A program made the translations under genes and the position numbers. From positions 62,001 through 126,000 of the forward strand of contig NZ_SOAP01000003.1 in assembly GCF_004364805.1 (NCBI RefSeq): 64,000 bases of DNA. Direction: 5' to 3'. Each line of letters begins with the position of its first letter. The stretch's first letter is position 1. This DNA comes from Pelagimonas phthalicica. Its GTDB lineage: Bacteria; Pseudomonadota; Alphaproteobacteria; Rhodobacterales; Rhodobacteraceae. Shown in pieces: positions 25,436-34,700 of this stretch. The notes under the pieces were generated by a model, which made no database searches, was not told the origin of the DNA, and saw nothing but the letters and a program-made list of their open reading frames with translations.

Positions 25436-26755
25436 TCAATCCACCGGCAGGCCGCTGGGCACTTTGTCCGGTCGACCCAGTGGCAGATTGTGGGCGCCGG
25501 CCCCGGTCAGGGCGTGCAAGAAAGCCTCGATATCCGCGATTTCAGCGTCGCTGAGCGAGACCTTGGATAGATCCAGGTCTGCCAAAATGCGTGTGGTTTC
25601 TGCCGCATCGCTGGACAGCTTAAAATCCGCCTCTTGCAGCCAGGCGACCTTGGGCAATTCGGCCAGATCGGGCAGCCAGGCCGCATGAGACGCAGCGGGG
25701 TTGGCCATGTGCCGGATCATGTCCGATAGCGTCGGAAACGCCCCGTTATGGCCGTAAGGGCCGGTCAGGGCGATATTGCGCATGGACGGCGTGCGGAACT
25801 TGTAGGCGTCATCAGGATTGCCGGTGGTTTCCATACGGCCAATATCGCGCTGCCCATCAAGGCGACCCGGACCAAAAGCCGGAATGCCGACCGAATAAAA
25901 CTGCTGATCGCTGAACAAAGGGCCGTTATGGCACTGGGCACAACCTGCATCGCCAAAGAAGAGCTGTCGGCCACGTTCCGCATCGGCTGGCAGTGGTGTG
26001 CCCTTTGTCAGATAGGCGTCATAGGGGCTGTCATAGCTCTGCCATTCTGTGCCGATAAAGGCGGCGATGGCATTGGCGATTTCAACAATGGTGATATCGT
26101 CAGCTCGTTGTACTGAGGGAAACGCGGCGGCAAAACGGCTTTCATATTCCGGGACGGCGCGCACCCGTTTGGTCACCAGATCCCAACCTTTGTCGATCCG
26201 ATCCGCAAAGGCGGCCCCAATCGGGTTTTCATCGCCATGCCCGGCCATTTCGGCGTCTGAGCTCATCGGGAACAGCGCTTGCGCGGCGAGGATGGAGTTG
26301 AGGCCATGGGGCAACAGGGCCTTGGCCGGGGTTTCAAAACGCGCGCCTTTGGCATCTGTCGCTTCGACCCGGCCATCATGGAACAGGGTGTGCACGTCCT
26401 TATGACCAAGGTTCCACAGGGCAGGGGCATTGCGCGGGATGCGGGCCGCGATCTTAGTCGCGCCAGCGCCCGGCGTGCGATCCTTGCCAAGCCCGACGCC
26501 CCCTTCACCAATCCCAAGGCTCAGACCGTCTGTTCCGCCCAGCGAATGGTGATGGCAGGTGGCACAGCTGATGTTCTGGTTCCCCGACAGGATCTTGTCA
26601 TAAAACAGCAATTGTCCAAGCGCGGCCTGCTTGGGGTCAAAATCGATAAAGTCCGTCGCCGAAATCGTTTCGGCCCCTGCTGAAAACGCACAGAGCGAGG
26701 CCGCGACAAGGCTGGTGATCTTGAGTTTGATGCGGTGAGACGAGAAGAAAGCCAT
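25436..26755 (-). CDS. Di-heme cytochrome c peroxidase family protein
   Basis: The 439-residue protein has a signal peptide (about 1-28) and two heme c motifs, C64-x-x-C67-H68 (SCATCHHH) and C272-x-x-C275-H276 (GCAQCHNGPLF), in the spacing of the CcpA/MauG superfamily. The PRNAPALWNLGHKD segment is the usual feature between the hemes. It would reduce hydrogen peroxide or modify a partner in the periplasm using electrons from a small c-type cytochrome. It appears to be monocistronic. Confidence 0.92.
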   Translation of the reverse strand: MAFFSSHRIKLKITSLVAASLCAFSAGAETISATDFIDFDPKQAALGQLLFYDKILSGNQNISCATCHHHSLGGTDGLSLGIGEGGVGLGKDRTPGAGATKIAARIPRNAPALWNLGHKDVHTLFHDGRVEATDAKGARFETPAKALLPHGLNSILAAQALFPMSSDAEMAGHGDENPIGAAFADRIDKGWDLVTKRVRAVPEYESRFAAAFPSVQRADDITIVEIANAIAAFIGTEWQSYDSPYDAYLTKGTPLPADAERGRQLFFGDAGCAQCHNGPLFSDQQFYSVGIPAFGPGRLDGQRDIGRMETTGNPDDAYKFRTPSMRNIALTGPYGHNGAFPTLSDMIRHMANPAASHAAWLPDLAELPKVAWLQEADFKLSSDAAETTRILADLDLSKVSLSDAEIADIEAFLHALTGAGAHNLPLGRPDKVPSGLPVD

Positions 26756-26891
26756 GGGTCAAATTCCTGATGATCACGAAAATGTTATCTCATCAGTCAA
26801 TCAGGCGAAAGCGGGCTTGGCTACCGGGCAAAAACAGCAAAACGCAGGAAATTTCCCACGTTTAACTTAGGTTTAGACCATTTTTGGGAAA

Positions 26892-26911
26892 CCGTCCCGG
26901 CATTGGGACGG
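26892..26911 (-). terminator. Hairpin terminator of the flavin reductase operon
   Basis: CCGTCCC (26892-26898) and GGGACGG (26905-26911) form a 7-bp stem. On the minus strand it is followed by TTTCCCAAAAAT, an interrupted T-run. It lies 17 nt after the flavin reductase stop. Confidence 0.6.
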
Positions 26912-26928
26912 AGGGCGCAGTTCGCGCT

Positions 26929-27426
26929 TCAATCTGCGGCAAAGCCGCCATATTGGCCACCATGAAACAGCAGCGGCGTGCCGGGGCGCGTTGTGACCCG
27001 GGTGACTTTGGCGACGACGATGGAATGGTCGCCACCATCATGCACCGCCGAGGTTTCGCATTCAAAACGCGACAGGCAATTGTTGATCAGGGGAACGCCA
27101 TTCAGGCCGGTTTCCCAGTCGATATCGTCAAAAGCATCACCAGAGCGCGCGAAACCGTTGCAAATCCCGCGTTGTTCCTCAGCGATCACATGAATTGCAA
27201 AATGACTGGCCGCGGCAAAGAACGGATAGCGCGACGATCCCTTGGCGGGTGACCAAAGCACCAGGGGTGGATCAAGCGAGACGCTGGCAAAGCTGTTCGC
27301 TGTGATGCCCAGTGGCCCGGTCGGCGTTGCGCAGGTGACCACGGTAATCCCGGTCGCAAATCGCCCAAGCGCCTCGCGAAAGGCGCGCGGGTCGGTCTCT
27401 GCCGGGTCGAAGTTCAGGGATTGCAT
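26929..27426 (-). CDS. Flavin reductase-like (FMN-binding) protein
   Basis: From the ATG at 27424-27426 (an in-frame GTG lies 6 nt upstream) the protein has 165 residues. It starts with FREALGRFATGITVVTC and contains GITANSFASVSLDPPLVLWSPA, SHFAIHVIAEEQ and a GGDHSIVVAKV strand, the hallmarks of HpaC/ActVB-type NAD(P)H:flavin reductases. It is the last gene of an operon with an aldo/keto reductase and an LLM-class monooxygenase, and most likely supplies reduced FMN to the latter. Confidence 0.9.
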   Translation of the reverse strand: MQSLNFDPAETDPRAFREALGRFATGITVVTCATPTGPLGITANSFASVSLDPPLVLWSPAKGSSRYPFFAAASHFAIHVIAEEQRGICNGFARSGDAFDDIDWETGLNGVPLINNCLSRFECETSAVHDGGDHSIVVAKVTRVTTRPGTPLLFHGGQYGGFAAD

Positions 27427-27453
27427 GGTCACGTCTCTTGTCTCTCGCGGATA

Positions 27454-28341
27454 TTAGGCGACTTCGTGGCCCAGGGCTTCGGTATAGAGCTCAAACCAGG
27501 TCTGGCGATCCATCTCCACTTTGGCAGCATCGCCGATCCGTTTGATGCGTTCTAGATTATTGGTGCCCAAAACTGGCAAAATATTGGCCGGATGCGCCAA
27601 AAGCCACGCAACTGCCACCGCTGCATCATCTACGCCACAGGCCTCGGCAATGGTCTTGAGCTTGTTTCGCAACCCGGCATTCTCAGCATCAAATAGCGCG
27701 CCGCCGCCCAAAGGCGACCAGGCCATAGGGGAAATGCCATTCATCTGTAGATGCGCCAGATCGCCATTGGTAAAAGGCGCATGGCAAAGCAGGCTCATTT
27801 CGATCTGATTGGTCGCCAGCTTGGTCTTCATCGCCGATTGCAGCAGGTCCCAATCATAGGGGCGGAAGTTCGACACACCCACGGCGCGCACCTTGCCCGA
27901 GGCAACGACTTCATCCAGGGCTGCTCCGGTTTCATGATGATCCATCAGTGGATCGGGGCGGTGGATCAGCAGCAGGTCGATATGATCAATCTGCATAAGG
28001 CGCAGCGAATGCTCGACCGAGGCGGTGATATGCGCACGCGAGGTATCATAGTATTTGACTTTGGCATCCGCATAGCGCCCAACCGGCGCGACGATGTCAC
28101 ATTTGGTGACGATCTCGATCTGGTTGCGCAGCTCGGGCGTCAGCGCATTGCCCAGGATCTCCTCGGCCTCGTAACCGCCATAGATGTCGGCCTGGTCCAT
28201 GGTGGTGATGCCCTGATCCAGGCAGGCCGCAATCTTGTTGCGCACATGTTCGGCGCTTGTGTCTGCGTCATCGCCAATGCGCCACATGCCATAGACAAGG
28301 CGGCTCATGCTCAGCGCGTCATTCAGGGTGATACGGTCCAT
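27454..28341 (-). CDS. Aldo/keto reductase (YdhF-like)
   Basis: The ATG at 28339-28341, with AGGAA upstream, gives 295 residues. The AKR tetrad is visible: Asp in TTMDQADIYG, Tyr in the same motif, Lys in EIVTKCDI and His in LLIHRPDPL. GVSNFRPYDWDLL and SPLGGGALF are NADPH-site features. Length and sequence style resemble E. coli YdhF. It lies between the flavin reductase and LLM genes; an aldehyde or ketone released by the monooxygenase is its likely substrate. Confidence 0.9.
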   Translation of the reverse strand: MDRITLNDALSMSRLVYGMWRIGDDADTSAEHVRNKIAACLDQGITTMDQADIYGGYEAEEILGNALTPELRNQIEIVTKCDIVAPVGRYADAKVKYYDTSRAHITASVEHSLRLMQIDHIDLLLIHRPDPLMDHHETGAALDEVVASGKVRAVGVSNFRPYDWDLLQSAMKTKLATNQIEMSLLCHAPFTNGDLAHLQMNGISPMAWSPLGGGALFDAENAGLRNKLKTIAEACGVDDAAVAVAWLLAHPANILPVLGTNNLERIKRIGDAAKVEMDRQTWFELYTEALGHEVA

Positions 28342-28433
28342 TTTGTTCCTCATCGGCGGGTGGTGCCGTTTTAAGATAGGTTGGCGATACCGCTTTGAAC
28401 ACTCAGGATCAATGCGCGGTATCATCGATTGGG

Positions 28434-29588
28434 TCAGCGTCGAATGCCTGCGGCCAGCGGTGTGGCCGGGGCCGAGGCTGGAACGCGGCCATAAGCCTCG
28501 GGCAGCGAGCAGGTCTTGAGATGTGGCATGACCTTTTCGCCAAAATGCCTGCATTCGTCCAAATGCGGATAGCCCGACAGGATAAAGGCGCGAATGCCCA
28601 TCTTTTGATACTCTTCCAGCTTGCTCAGTACCTGATCGGTCGACCCAACCAGCGCCGCACCACAGCCCGAGCGCGCCCGGCCAACACCGGTCCAAAGATG
28701 CGGTTCGACAAAGCCTTCCATATCGGCCAACTCGCGGTTCTTGGCCTGATGCGAAACGCCGAGAGAGCCGCTATCCAGCGCGCGTTCGCGAATGGCGGTG
28801 CCTTGTTCGTCATCCAGTTTGCTTACGATATGCTGCGCCCATTCACGCGCCTCGGCCTCGGTATCGCGCACGATGCAATGGACCCGCAGCCCATAATCCA
28901 GCGTGCGATCATAGCGTTCGGCCACCGCATGCACGGCCTTCATGCGTTCGGCCAACTGCTCTTTGGGTTCAGGCCACATCAGGTAGACATCACAATGCTG
29001 ACCGCAAAGCTCCAAAGCGGCAGGGCTATAGCCGCCAAAATACAGCAGCGGGCCGCCGGTTTGATACGGCACAGCCGGATCAACCCACATGTCAGAGAAG
29101 TTATATACCTCGCCTTGATAGTCGATCTTGTCCTGGGTCCAGGCCTGTTTCAGAATTTCTACCACTTCGCGCGAGCGTTGGTAGCGAAATTCGCTGTCGG
29201 CCTTTTCGCCCGGGAAGTCGGACGAGATGATGTTGACGGTCAAACGACCCTCAAGCATGTGATCCAGCGTCGCGATGGTGCGGGCCAGCATGATTGGCTG
29301 CATCTCGCCGCAGCGCACGGCGGCCAACATATTGATCTTGTCGGTGATAGGTGCGCAGCCAGCGACAAAGCTCAGCGTGTCTTGGCCGACCTGATAGGAG
29401 GAGGGGCAGAGAATATTGCGAAACCCCTGCGCTTCAGCCTCTTTCACGATGGACGAACAATGCGCCCAGCTTGAGCGCAAACGCCCCTCGGGCACACCAA
29501 GAAACTCGTAGTCATCCGAACACAGCGCCGCAAACCAGGAAACCTCGGCCGCGTCCAGATCTGGCGAGGTAATGGGTACGATTGTCAT
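28434..29588 (-). CDS. LLM-class FMNH2-dependent monooxygenase (SsuD-like)
   Basis: The ATG at 29586-29588, with GGGAGGTG upstream, gives 384 residues. The bacterial luciferase-like TIM barrel shows MLAAVRCGEMQPIMLARTIA, DHMLEGRLTVNIISSDFPGE, LYFGGYSPAALELC and the late LVGSTDQVLSKLEEYQKMGI. It resembles alkanesulfonate monooxygenase SsuD and related enzymes. With the flavin reductase two genes on it forms a two-component monooxygenase. No sulfonate ABC transporter is nearby, so a sulfur role is not assumed. Confidence 0.9.
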   Translation of the reverse strand: MTIVPITSPDLDAAEVSWFAALCSDDYEFLGVPEGRLRSSWAHCSSIVKEAEAQGFRNILCPSSYQVGQDTLSFVAGCAPITDKINMLAAVRCGEMQPIMLARTIATLDHMLEGRLTVNIISSDFPGEKADSEFRYQRSREVVEILKQAWTQDKIDYQGEVYNFSDMWVDPAVPYQTGGPLLYFGGYSPAALELCGQHCDVYLMWPEPKEQLAERMKAVHAVAERYDRTLDYGLRVHCIVRDTEAEAREWAQHIVSKLDDEQGTAIRERALDSGSLGVSHQAKNRELADMEGFVEPHLWTGVGRARSGCGAALVGSTDQVLSKLEEYQKMGIRAFILSGYPHLDECRHFGEKVMPHLKTCSLPEAYGRVPASAPATPLAAGIRR

Positions 29589-29671
29589 AAGGTGCACCTC
29601 CCATGCATTTTCTCTTGCGTAGCATTCGAATTTAGGTAAATCAATGGTGGATCAATTTGGGAATCTTGCCA

Positions 29672-30373
29672 ATGCGCGACCGCCATTCCTTGCCGCTATA
29701 TTTGCAGATCAGCGAGATGCTGATCCGTGAAATCAATGCAGGGCGTCTTGCGGACGGCGCGCGTTTGCCGCCGGAACGAGAATATGCGGCCCAGTTGGGA
29801 ACCTCGGTTGGAACCTTGCGCAAGTCCTTGGCGGATCTCACAGAAAAGGGGTTGCTGGAGCGCATTCAAGGATCAGGTAACTACGTCCGGGCGCGGCAAG
29901 ATGTGCAATCGGTCTACACCTTCTTTCGGGTCGAGTTACATGAGGGCGGCGGGCTGCCCACCGCGGATTTCATTTCGGTTGACCGGGTGAGAAAACCGGA
30001 TGACTTGCCCGAGTTTGGCAAAAGCGATGAGGCGCATCGGATTCGCCGGTTGCGGCGGTTGAACGGTATCCCAGCCATTGTCGAGGAAATCTGGCTGGAT
30101 GCGTCTTATGCCTCTTCAATCTCAGAGGCTGAACTTTCGGAATCCCTTTACCTGTTTTATCGCGAAAAACTGGGGCTCTGGATTTCGTCGGCGGATGACC
30201 GGTTTTCGGTTTCCCCGGTGCCTGAATGGGCTCCGGCAGAATTTGGAATGGAGGCCGGGACGCCCACCGTTCTCGCCACCCGCATCAGCTTTGACAATGA
30301 GGGCAACCGGGTCGAAGTCTCGCGCGGTTGGATCGATACCAATGTTGCGACCTATGTATCGCGTTTGAAATAA
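29672..30373 (+). CDS. GntR-family regulator with UTRA effector domain
   Basis: The ATG at 29672 gives 233 residues. The N-terminal winged helix (about 7-70) has PLYLQISEMLIREINAGRLA and LGTSVGTLRKSLADLTEKGL. The C-terminal UTRA domain includes EIWLDASYASSIS and the closing strand TRISFDNEGNRVEVSRGWID. It is divergent from the LLM-AKR-flavin reductase operon across 83 bp and precedes the Gfo/Idh/MocA gene, so it probably controls both. HutC-type regulators usually repress until a pathway metabolite binds. Confidence 0.92.
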   Translation: MRDRHSLPLYLQISEMLIREINAGRLADGARLPPEREYAAQLGTSVGTLRKSLADLTEKGLLERIQGSGNYVRARQDVQSVYTFFRVELHEGGGLPTADFISVDRVRKPDDLPEFGKSDEAHRIRRLRRLNGIPAIVEEIWLDASYASSISEAELSESLYLFYREKLGLWISSADDRFSVSPVPEWAPAEFGMEAGTPTVLATRISFDNEGNRVEVSRGWIDTNVATYVSRLK

Positions 30374-30421
30374 GCCGCCCCGGTGACCCAAGAACCAAGA
30401 CAAATAATCGACAGGGATATC

Positions 30422-31513
30422 ATGACACAGCAATTCAACTACGGCGTCATTGGTTGCGGCATGATGGGGCAGGAACACCTGCGTAATATCAACTTGATCG
30501 ACGGAGCCCGTGTTCATGCGATCTTTGAACCGGATGCCGAAATGGCGCGCAAATCGCAGGAATTTGCCCCGGACGCTGTTATGTGTGGATCGGTTGCCGA
30601 GTTGCTGGCTTTGGAAGAGTTGGATTGCCTCTTGGTCGTTAGCCCGAATTACCTGCATGTGGAGCAGCTAGAGGAAATCGCTGCCACACGCCCTTTGCCG
30701 CTTTTGATGGAAAAACCCCTTTACACCGATCCGGAGCACGCCGCGCGCATTGCGGAAATTCAGGCGAGCTATCCCGCCCCGATCTGGGTGGCGATGGAAT
30801 ATCGCTATATGCCACCAGTGGCCAAGTTCCTGGACGCGTTGGAAAAGACCACAGGTGGGGTCAAGATGCTGACCATTCGCGAACACCGCTTTCCCTTTCT
30901 TCCGAAAGTGGGGGACTGGAACAGGTTCAACGAAAAGACCGGTGGGACTCTGGTTGAGAAATGCTGCCATTTCTTCGATTTGATGCGGCTCGCACTGAAA
31001 TCGGACCCGGTGCGCGTTATGGCCAGCGCTGGGCAAGTGGTGAATCATTTGGACGAGGTTTATAATGGCGAACGTCCCGACATTTGGGACAGTGGCTATG
31101 TCATTGTGGATTTTGCCAATGGCGCGCGGGCAATGCTTGAGCTTTGCATGTTTGCCGAAGGATCGCGCTACCAAGAGGAACTCAGCGCGGTTGGGCCGGA
31201 TGGCAAAATCGAAGCGCTTGTCCCCGGACCGGGGCGGTTTTGGCCCGATGAATTGGGTGATGCGCCGACCTCGCAGGTCATTGTCAGTCCGCGTTATCCC
31301 AAGGGCCCAAAGGTGCTGGATATTCCGGTGGATGACTCGCTTTTGGCGGCGGGTGATCACAATGGATCGACCTATTATCAGCACGTAAATTTTCTGGCAG
31401 CTTTGCGTGGCGAGGGTGAGATTGAAGTGTCTTTACAAGACGGCGCATGGGCCGTTCGCATGGGCCACGCAGCCCAACAATCTGCTGCAACGGGGGAAGC
31501 TGTTGCGCTGTGA
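30422..31513 (+). CDS. Gfo/Idh/MocA family NAD(P)-dependent oxidoreductase
   Basis: The ATG at 30422 gives 363 residues. The N-terminal Rossmann domain has GVIGCGMMGQEH; the family EKP motif is present (LLMEKPL), and the C-terminal domain contains GGTLVEKCCHFFDLMRL with the conserved H of these sugar and inositol dehydrogenases. It follows the GntR gene by 48 nt. The substrate is unknown; with the neighbours it suggests catabolism of a polyol or modified sugar. Confidence 0.9.
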   Translation: MTQQFNYGVIGCGMMGQEHLRNINLIDGARVHAIFEPDAEMARKSQEFAPDAVMCGSVAELLALEELDCLLVVSPNYLHVEQLEEIAATRPLPLLMEKPLYTDPEHAARIAEIQASYPAPIWVAMEYRYMPPVAKFLDALEKTTGGVKMLTIREHRFPFLPKVGDWNRFNEKTGGTLVEKCCHFFDLMRLALKSDPVRVMASAGQVVNHLDEVYNGERPDIWDSGYVIVDFANGARAMLELCMFAEGSRYQEELSAVGPDGKIEALVPGPGRFWPDELGDAPTSQVIVSPRYPKGPKVLDIPVDDSLLAAGDHNGSTYYQHVNFLAALRGEGEIEVSLQDGAWAVRMGHAAQQSAATGEAVAL

Positions 31514-31546
31514 CAGGCCTTTAATGCCGCTTTTTTGTCACAATTT

Positions 31547-31563
31547 GGCACGTAATTCGTGCC
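31547..31563. promoter_or_regulatory. Inverted repeat GGCACG-N5-CGTGCC upstream of the adhesin gene
   Basis: A perfect 6-bp dyad with a TAATT centre lies 142 nt upstream of the adhesin start and 34 nt after the Gfo gene stop. It could be an operator or a weak transcript end; there is no T-run. The GG-GC spacing does not fit a sigma54 promoter. Confidence 0.4.
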
Positions 31564-31657
31564 GATTCGCCGTCTAACCCCAAGATTTTGCTACCTCACC
31601 AATATTCCTTCTAGCCTGATTCACAAAATTGCGTTAAGACTGCGGCAGAGCAAATAA

Positions 31658-31682
31658 GTGACCAAAAAAATAAAACGGTCAC
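31658..31682. promoter_or_regulatory. Inverted repeat GTGACC-N13-GGTCAC just upstream of the adhesin gene
   Basis: A perfect 6-bp dyad with an A-rich 13-nt spacer ends 22 nt before the adhesin start codon. The position could allow repression of the promoter or, as RNA, control of ribosome access. Neither is shown. Confidence 0.45.
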
Positions 31683-31704
31683 GTAGAGGTAGAGCGGTGT
31701 TATC

Positions 31705-34700
31705 ATGAGCGCGATCGATTTCGTGGTGCGTACCCCTGTGGGTGCGATTGAGCGTGGTTCTGTAGGCGGGGCGAATGAGGATTTTCTCATTGACGCACGC
31801 GGCGGGCAGGACATTTCCCTGAATTTGGCCAGATCTGAGTTGCGCGGATATGACCGGGCTGCCGACGATCTCTTGATTACCCTGACCGATGGTCGCGTAA
31901 TCGTACTCGAAGGGTATTTCGCGGATGATGGCGGCGGAAGCCGCCTTTTCCTGAGCTCGGCCGGCGAGCTGAACCAAGTCAGCTTTGTCGAAGCTGAAGG
32001 TGGCGCGCTGTTTGCGCAATACGGCCCGACCGAGACATGGGGCAAATGGAGCCCGACTGACGATCTCATCTTTGTTGAAGAGCCACGTGTCGCATTGGAT
32101 GGCGTTCCTTATGATCCGGAAGGCGAAGAAGTTTCGATGCTTGGCGCTGGCCTGCTGGGCGCTGCTGGTGGTCTGGGTCTTGGCGGCGTTGGCGCTGCTG
32201 GTCTGGGCGCGGCTGCCTTGGTTGGTCTGGGCGGCGGCGGAGATGGCGGCGGCGGTTCCACCGATCCGATCGTGCCGACCGTTGACGATCCTGACGCTGA
32301 TTCCGATATCGGTGGCGGTGATGATCCCTCGATCACCATCACCGGAACAGGTGAAACCGGCTCGGATGTGGTTGTTACAATCGGCGATGAATCGGTTGAA
32401 ACGGTTGTTGACGAAGATGGCACCTGGGAAGCGGTCTTTGAAGGCGACGATTTCCCGGCAGACGGTGTTTACCCGGACGTCCCGGTTGTTGTGACCAGCC
32501 CGGACGGGACAGTCACCGAACTTGACGGCCCAAGCTTTGAGGTCGACACAACACCACCAGCCCTGGACGTCAGCGAAGGCACTGTTTCCGTTGGTGATTT
32601 CTTTAACGGTGACAACCACGAAGATGGTGTTGAACTCTCCGGCACTGCCGAGGCAGGTTCGACGCTGACTGTCACGATTGGCGAGCATGTTGAAACCATC
32701 ACCGTAGGAGAGGGTGGCACATGGTCCTTTACCTTTGACGCGACGGTCCTGCCTGCCGGTGAATACACTCAAGACATTGTAATCACTGCCGAAGACAGCT
32801 TTGGCAATGTGACCACCATTTCCGAAGTGATCCAGATCGACACGGTCAATGAAATCTCTCTGACCAACGGTCCTTTGACCGGTGACGACCTGATCAACCT
32901 GACCGAATATTCCGCAGGTGTCACTCTGGTTGGCTCCAGCCAGGCCGGGTCGACCATTGTGGTGACAATCGAAGGTCAGAGCCAGACTGTGACCGCGGGC
33001 GATGATGGCAGCTGGAGCGTCACATTTGACAGCTCGATGCTGGCAAGCGGTACATATTCGACAACAGCCGAGATCGTTTCAACCGATCTCTCCGGTAATG
33101 TCGTGACCATGACGCATGGCTTCAACGTCGATACCGAAGCCAGCGTGACCGTGAACACAGCCGACATCACTGGCGACGGCATCGTCAACGCGTCTGAGCA
33201 TAACGGCACTGTGACCCTGACCGGCACTGGCGAGGCTGGGGCCACTATCGAGGTCGAAATCGACTATAATACCTGGACGACAACTGTTCAGTCCGACGGC
33301 ACTTGGTCGGTGGATATTGGCGCGGGCTTCTTGCCAGCGGGTACCACGACAGCCAACGCTTACGTCACTTCGACCGATTTGGCGGGCAACATCTCTTCTG
33401 TGAGCGGCGCGATCAACATTGATACGCAGATCGACGTTGCCGTGGGCACCGGCCTTGTTGAAGGTGACGGCGTGATCAACGCGGTCGAAGGATCTGACGG
33501 CTTTGTCCTGACCGGCTTTGGCGAAGCAGGTGCTTCGGTGGCGGTTTCCGTCGGCGGTACCGTCTTGAACACAGTCATCGACGCCAGCGGCAGTTGGAGT
33601 GTCAACGTACCAGCAGCCAACGTTCCTACCGGCGAAACTGTCCTGAACGTGACGGCTGTTGCAACCGATGCGGCGGGCAACTCGGCGACGGCGACCGGGA
33701 CCATCGATGTCGACACCTATGTGCGCAACTTCGAATTTACATCGACCCCAGGCGGAGCCGATGCGGTGGTCAACGCCGAAGAAGCCTCGCAGGGTCTGAC
33801 CCTGACCGGCACAACCGAACCAGGCGGCACCGTGCAGGTGACCCTGGCAGGTGTGACTGTTCCGGCCATGGTGGACGCGAACGGCAACTGGACTGCAACC
33901 TTTGCGGCTGGCCAATTGCCATCGGGTGAGCAGACCCTGACCATGACAGCGGTATCCACCGATTTGGCAGGCAATACCGAGACCATTTCGCAACCAGTGA
34001 CCTTTGACACCGATGCAGGGATCTTGACGATCTCGCCAGCACCGGTTGAGGGCGACGATGTTGTCAACTATGTCGAAGCGTCTGACGGCGTGACCCTGAC
34101 CGGGACATCGACACCGTTCCAGGCGGTTGACGTGACCATGAACGGTGTGACGCATACTGTGATCACCGATGCCAGCGGCATATGGGTGGCTCCGTTTGCG
34201 GCGCATGAGATCACTCCGGGCACCTACACGGCGAATATCACAGCAACGATCACCGACAGTGCGGGCAACACCCTGACCCGCACGGACAGTGTTGAAGTGG
34301 ACACCGAAGTTCAGAACTTCGCCACCAGCACACGCCCAATTGAAGGTGACAATGTCATCAACGCTGATGAAGCTTCGGACGGTTTCACTCTGGCTGGCAC
34401 AACCGAGCCGGGCGGCACGGTTGAGGTGGTGTTTAACGGTGTGACCCGTACGGCGACCGTGGACAATGACGGCAACTGGACGGTGACCTTCTCCTCCAGC
34501 GAGATCCCAAGCGGTGAATCGGTTGAGACCGCCATCGTGCGCACCACCGATGCAGTGGGCAACGTGGATGACACCTCGGTTCAGTTCGTGGTCGACACCA
34601 TTGTGAATGAGCTCAGCGTTTCTGACGCACCGATCACAGCAGATGATGTGATCAACGCCGAAGAGGCCCGCAACGGCTTTACCCTGACCGGGCAGGTCGA

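Noticed and set aside
31547-31563. Possible sigma54 promoter (TGGCAC...GC) upstream of the adhesin
   Set aside because: The GG-to-GC spacing is 12 rather than 10 nt, so the element was kept only as an inverted repeat.
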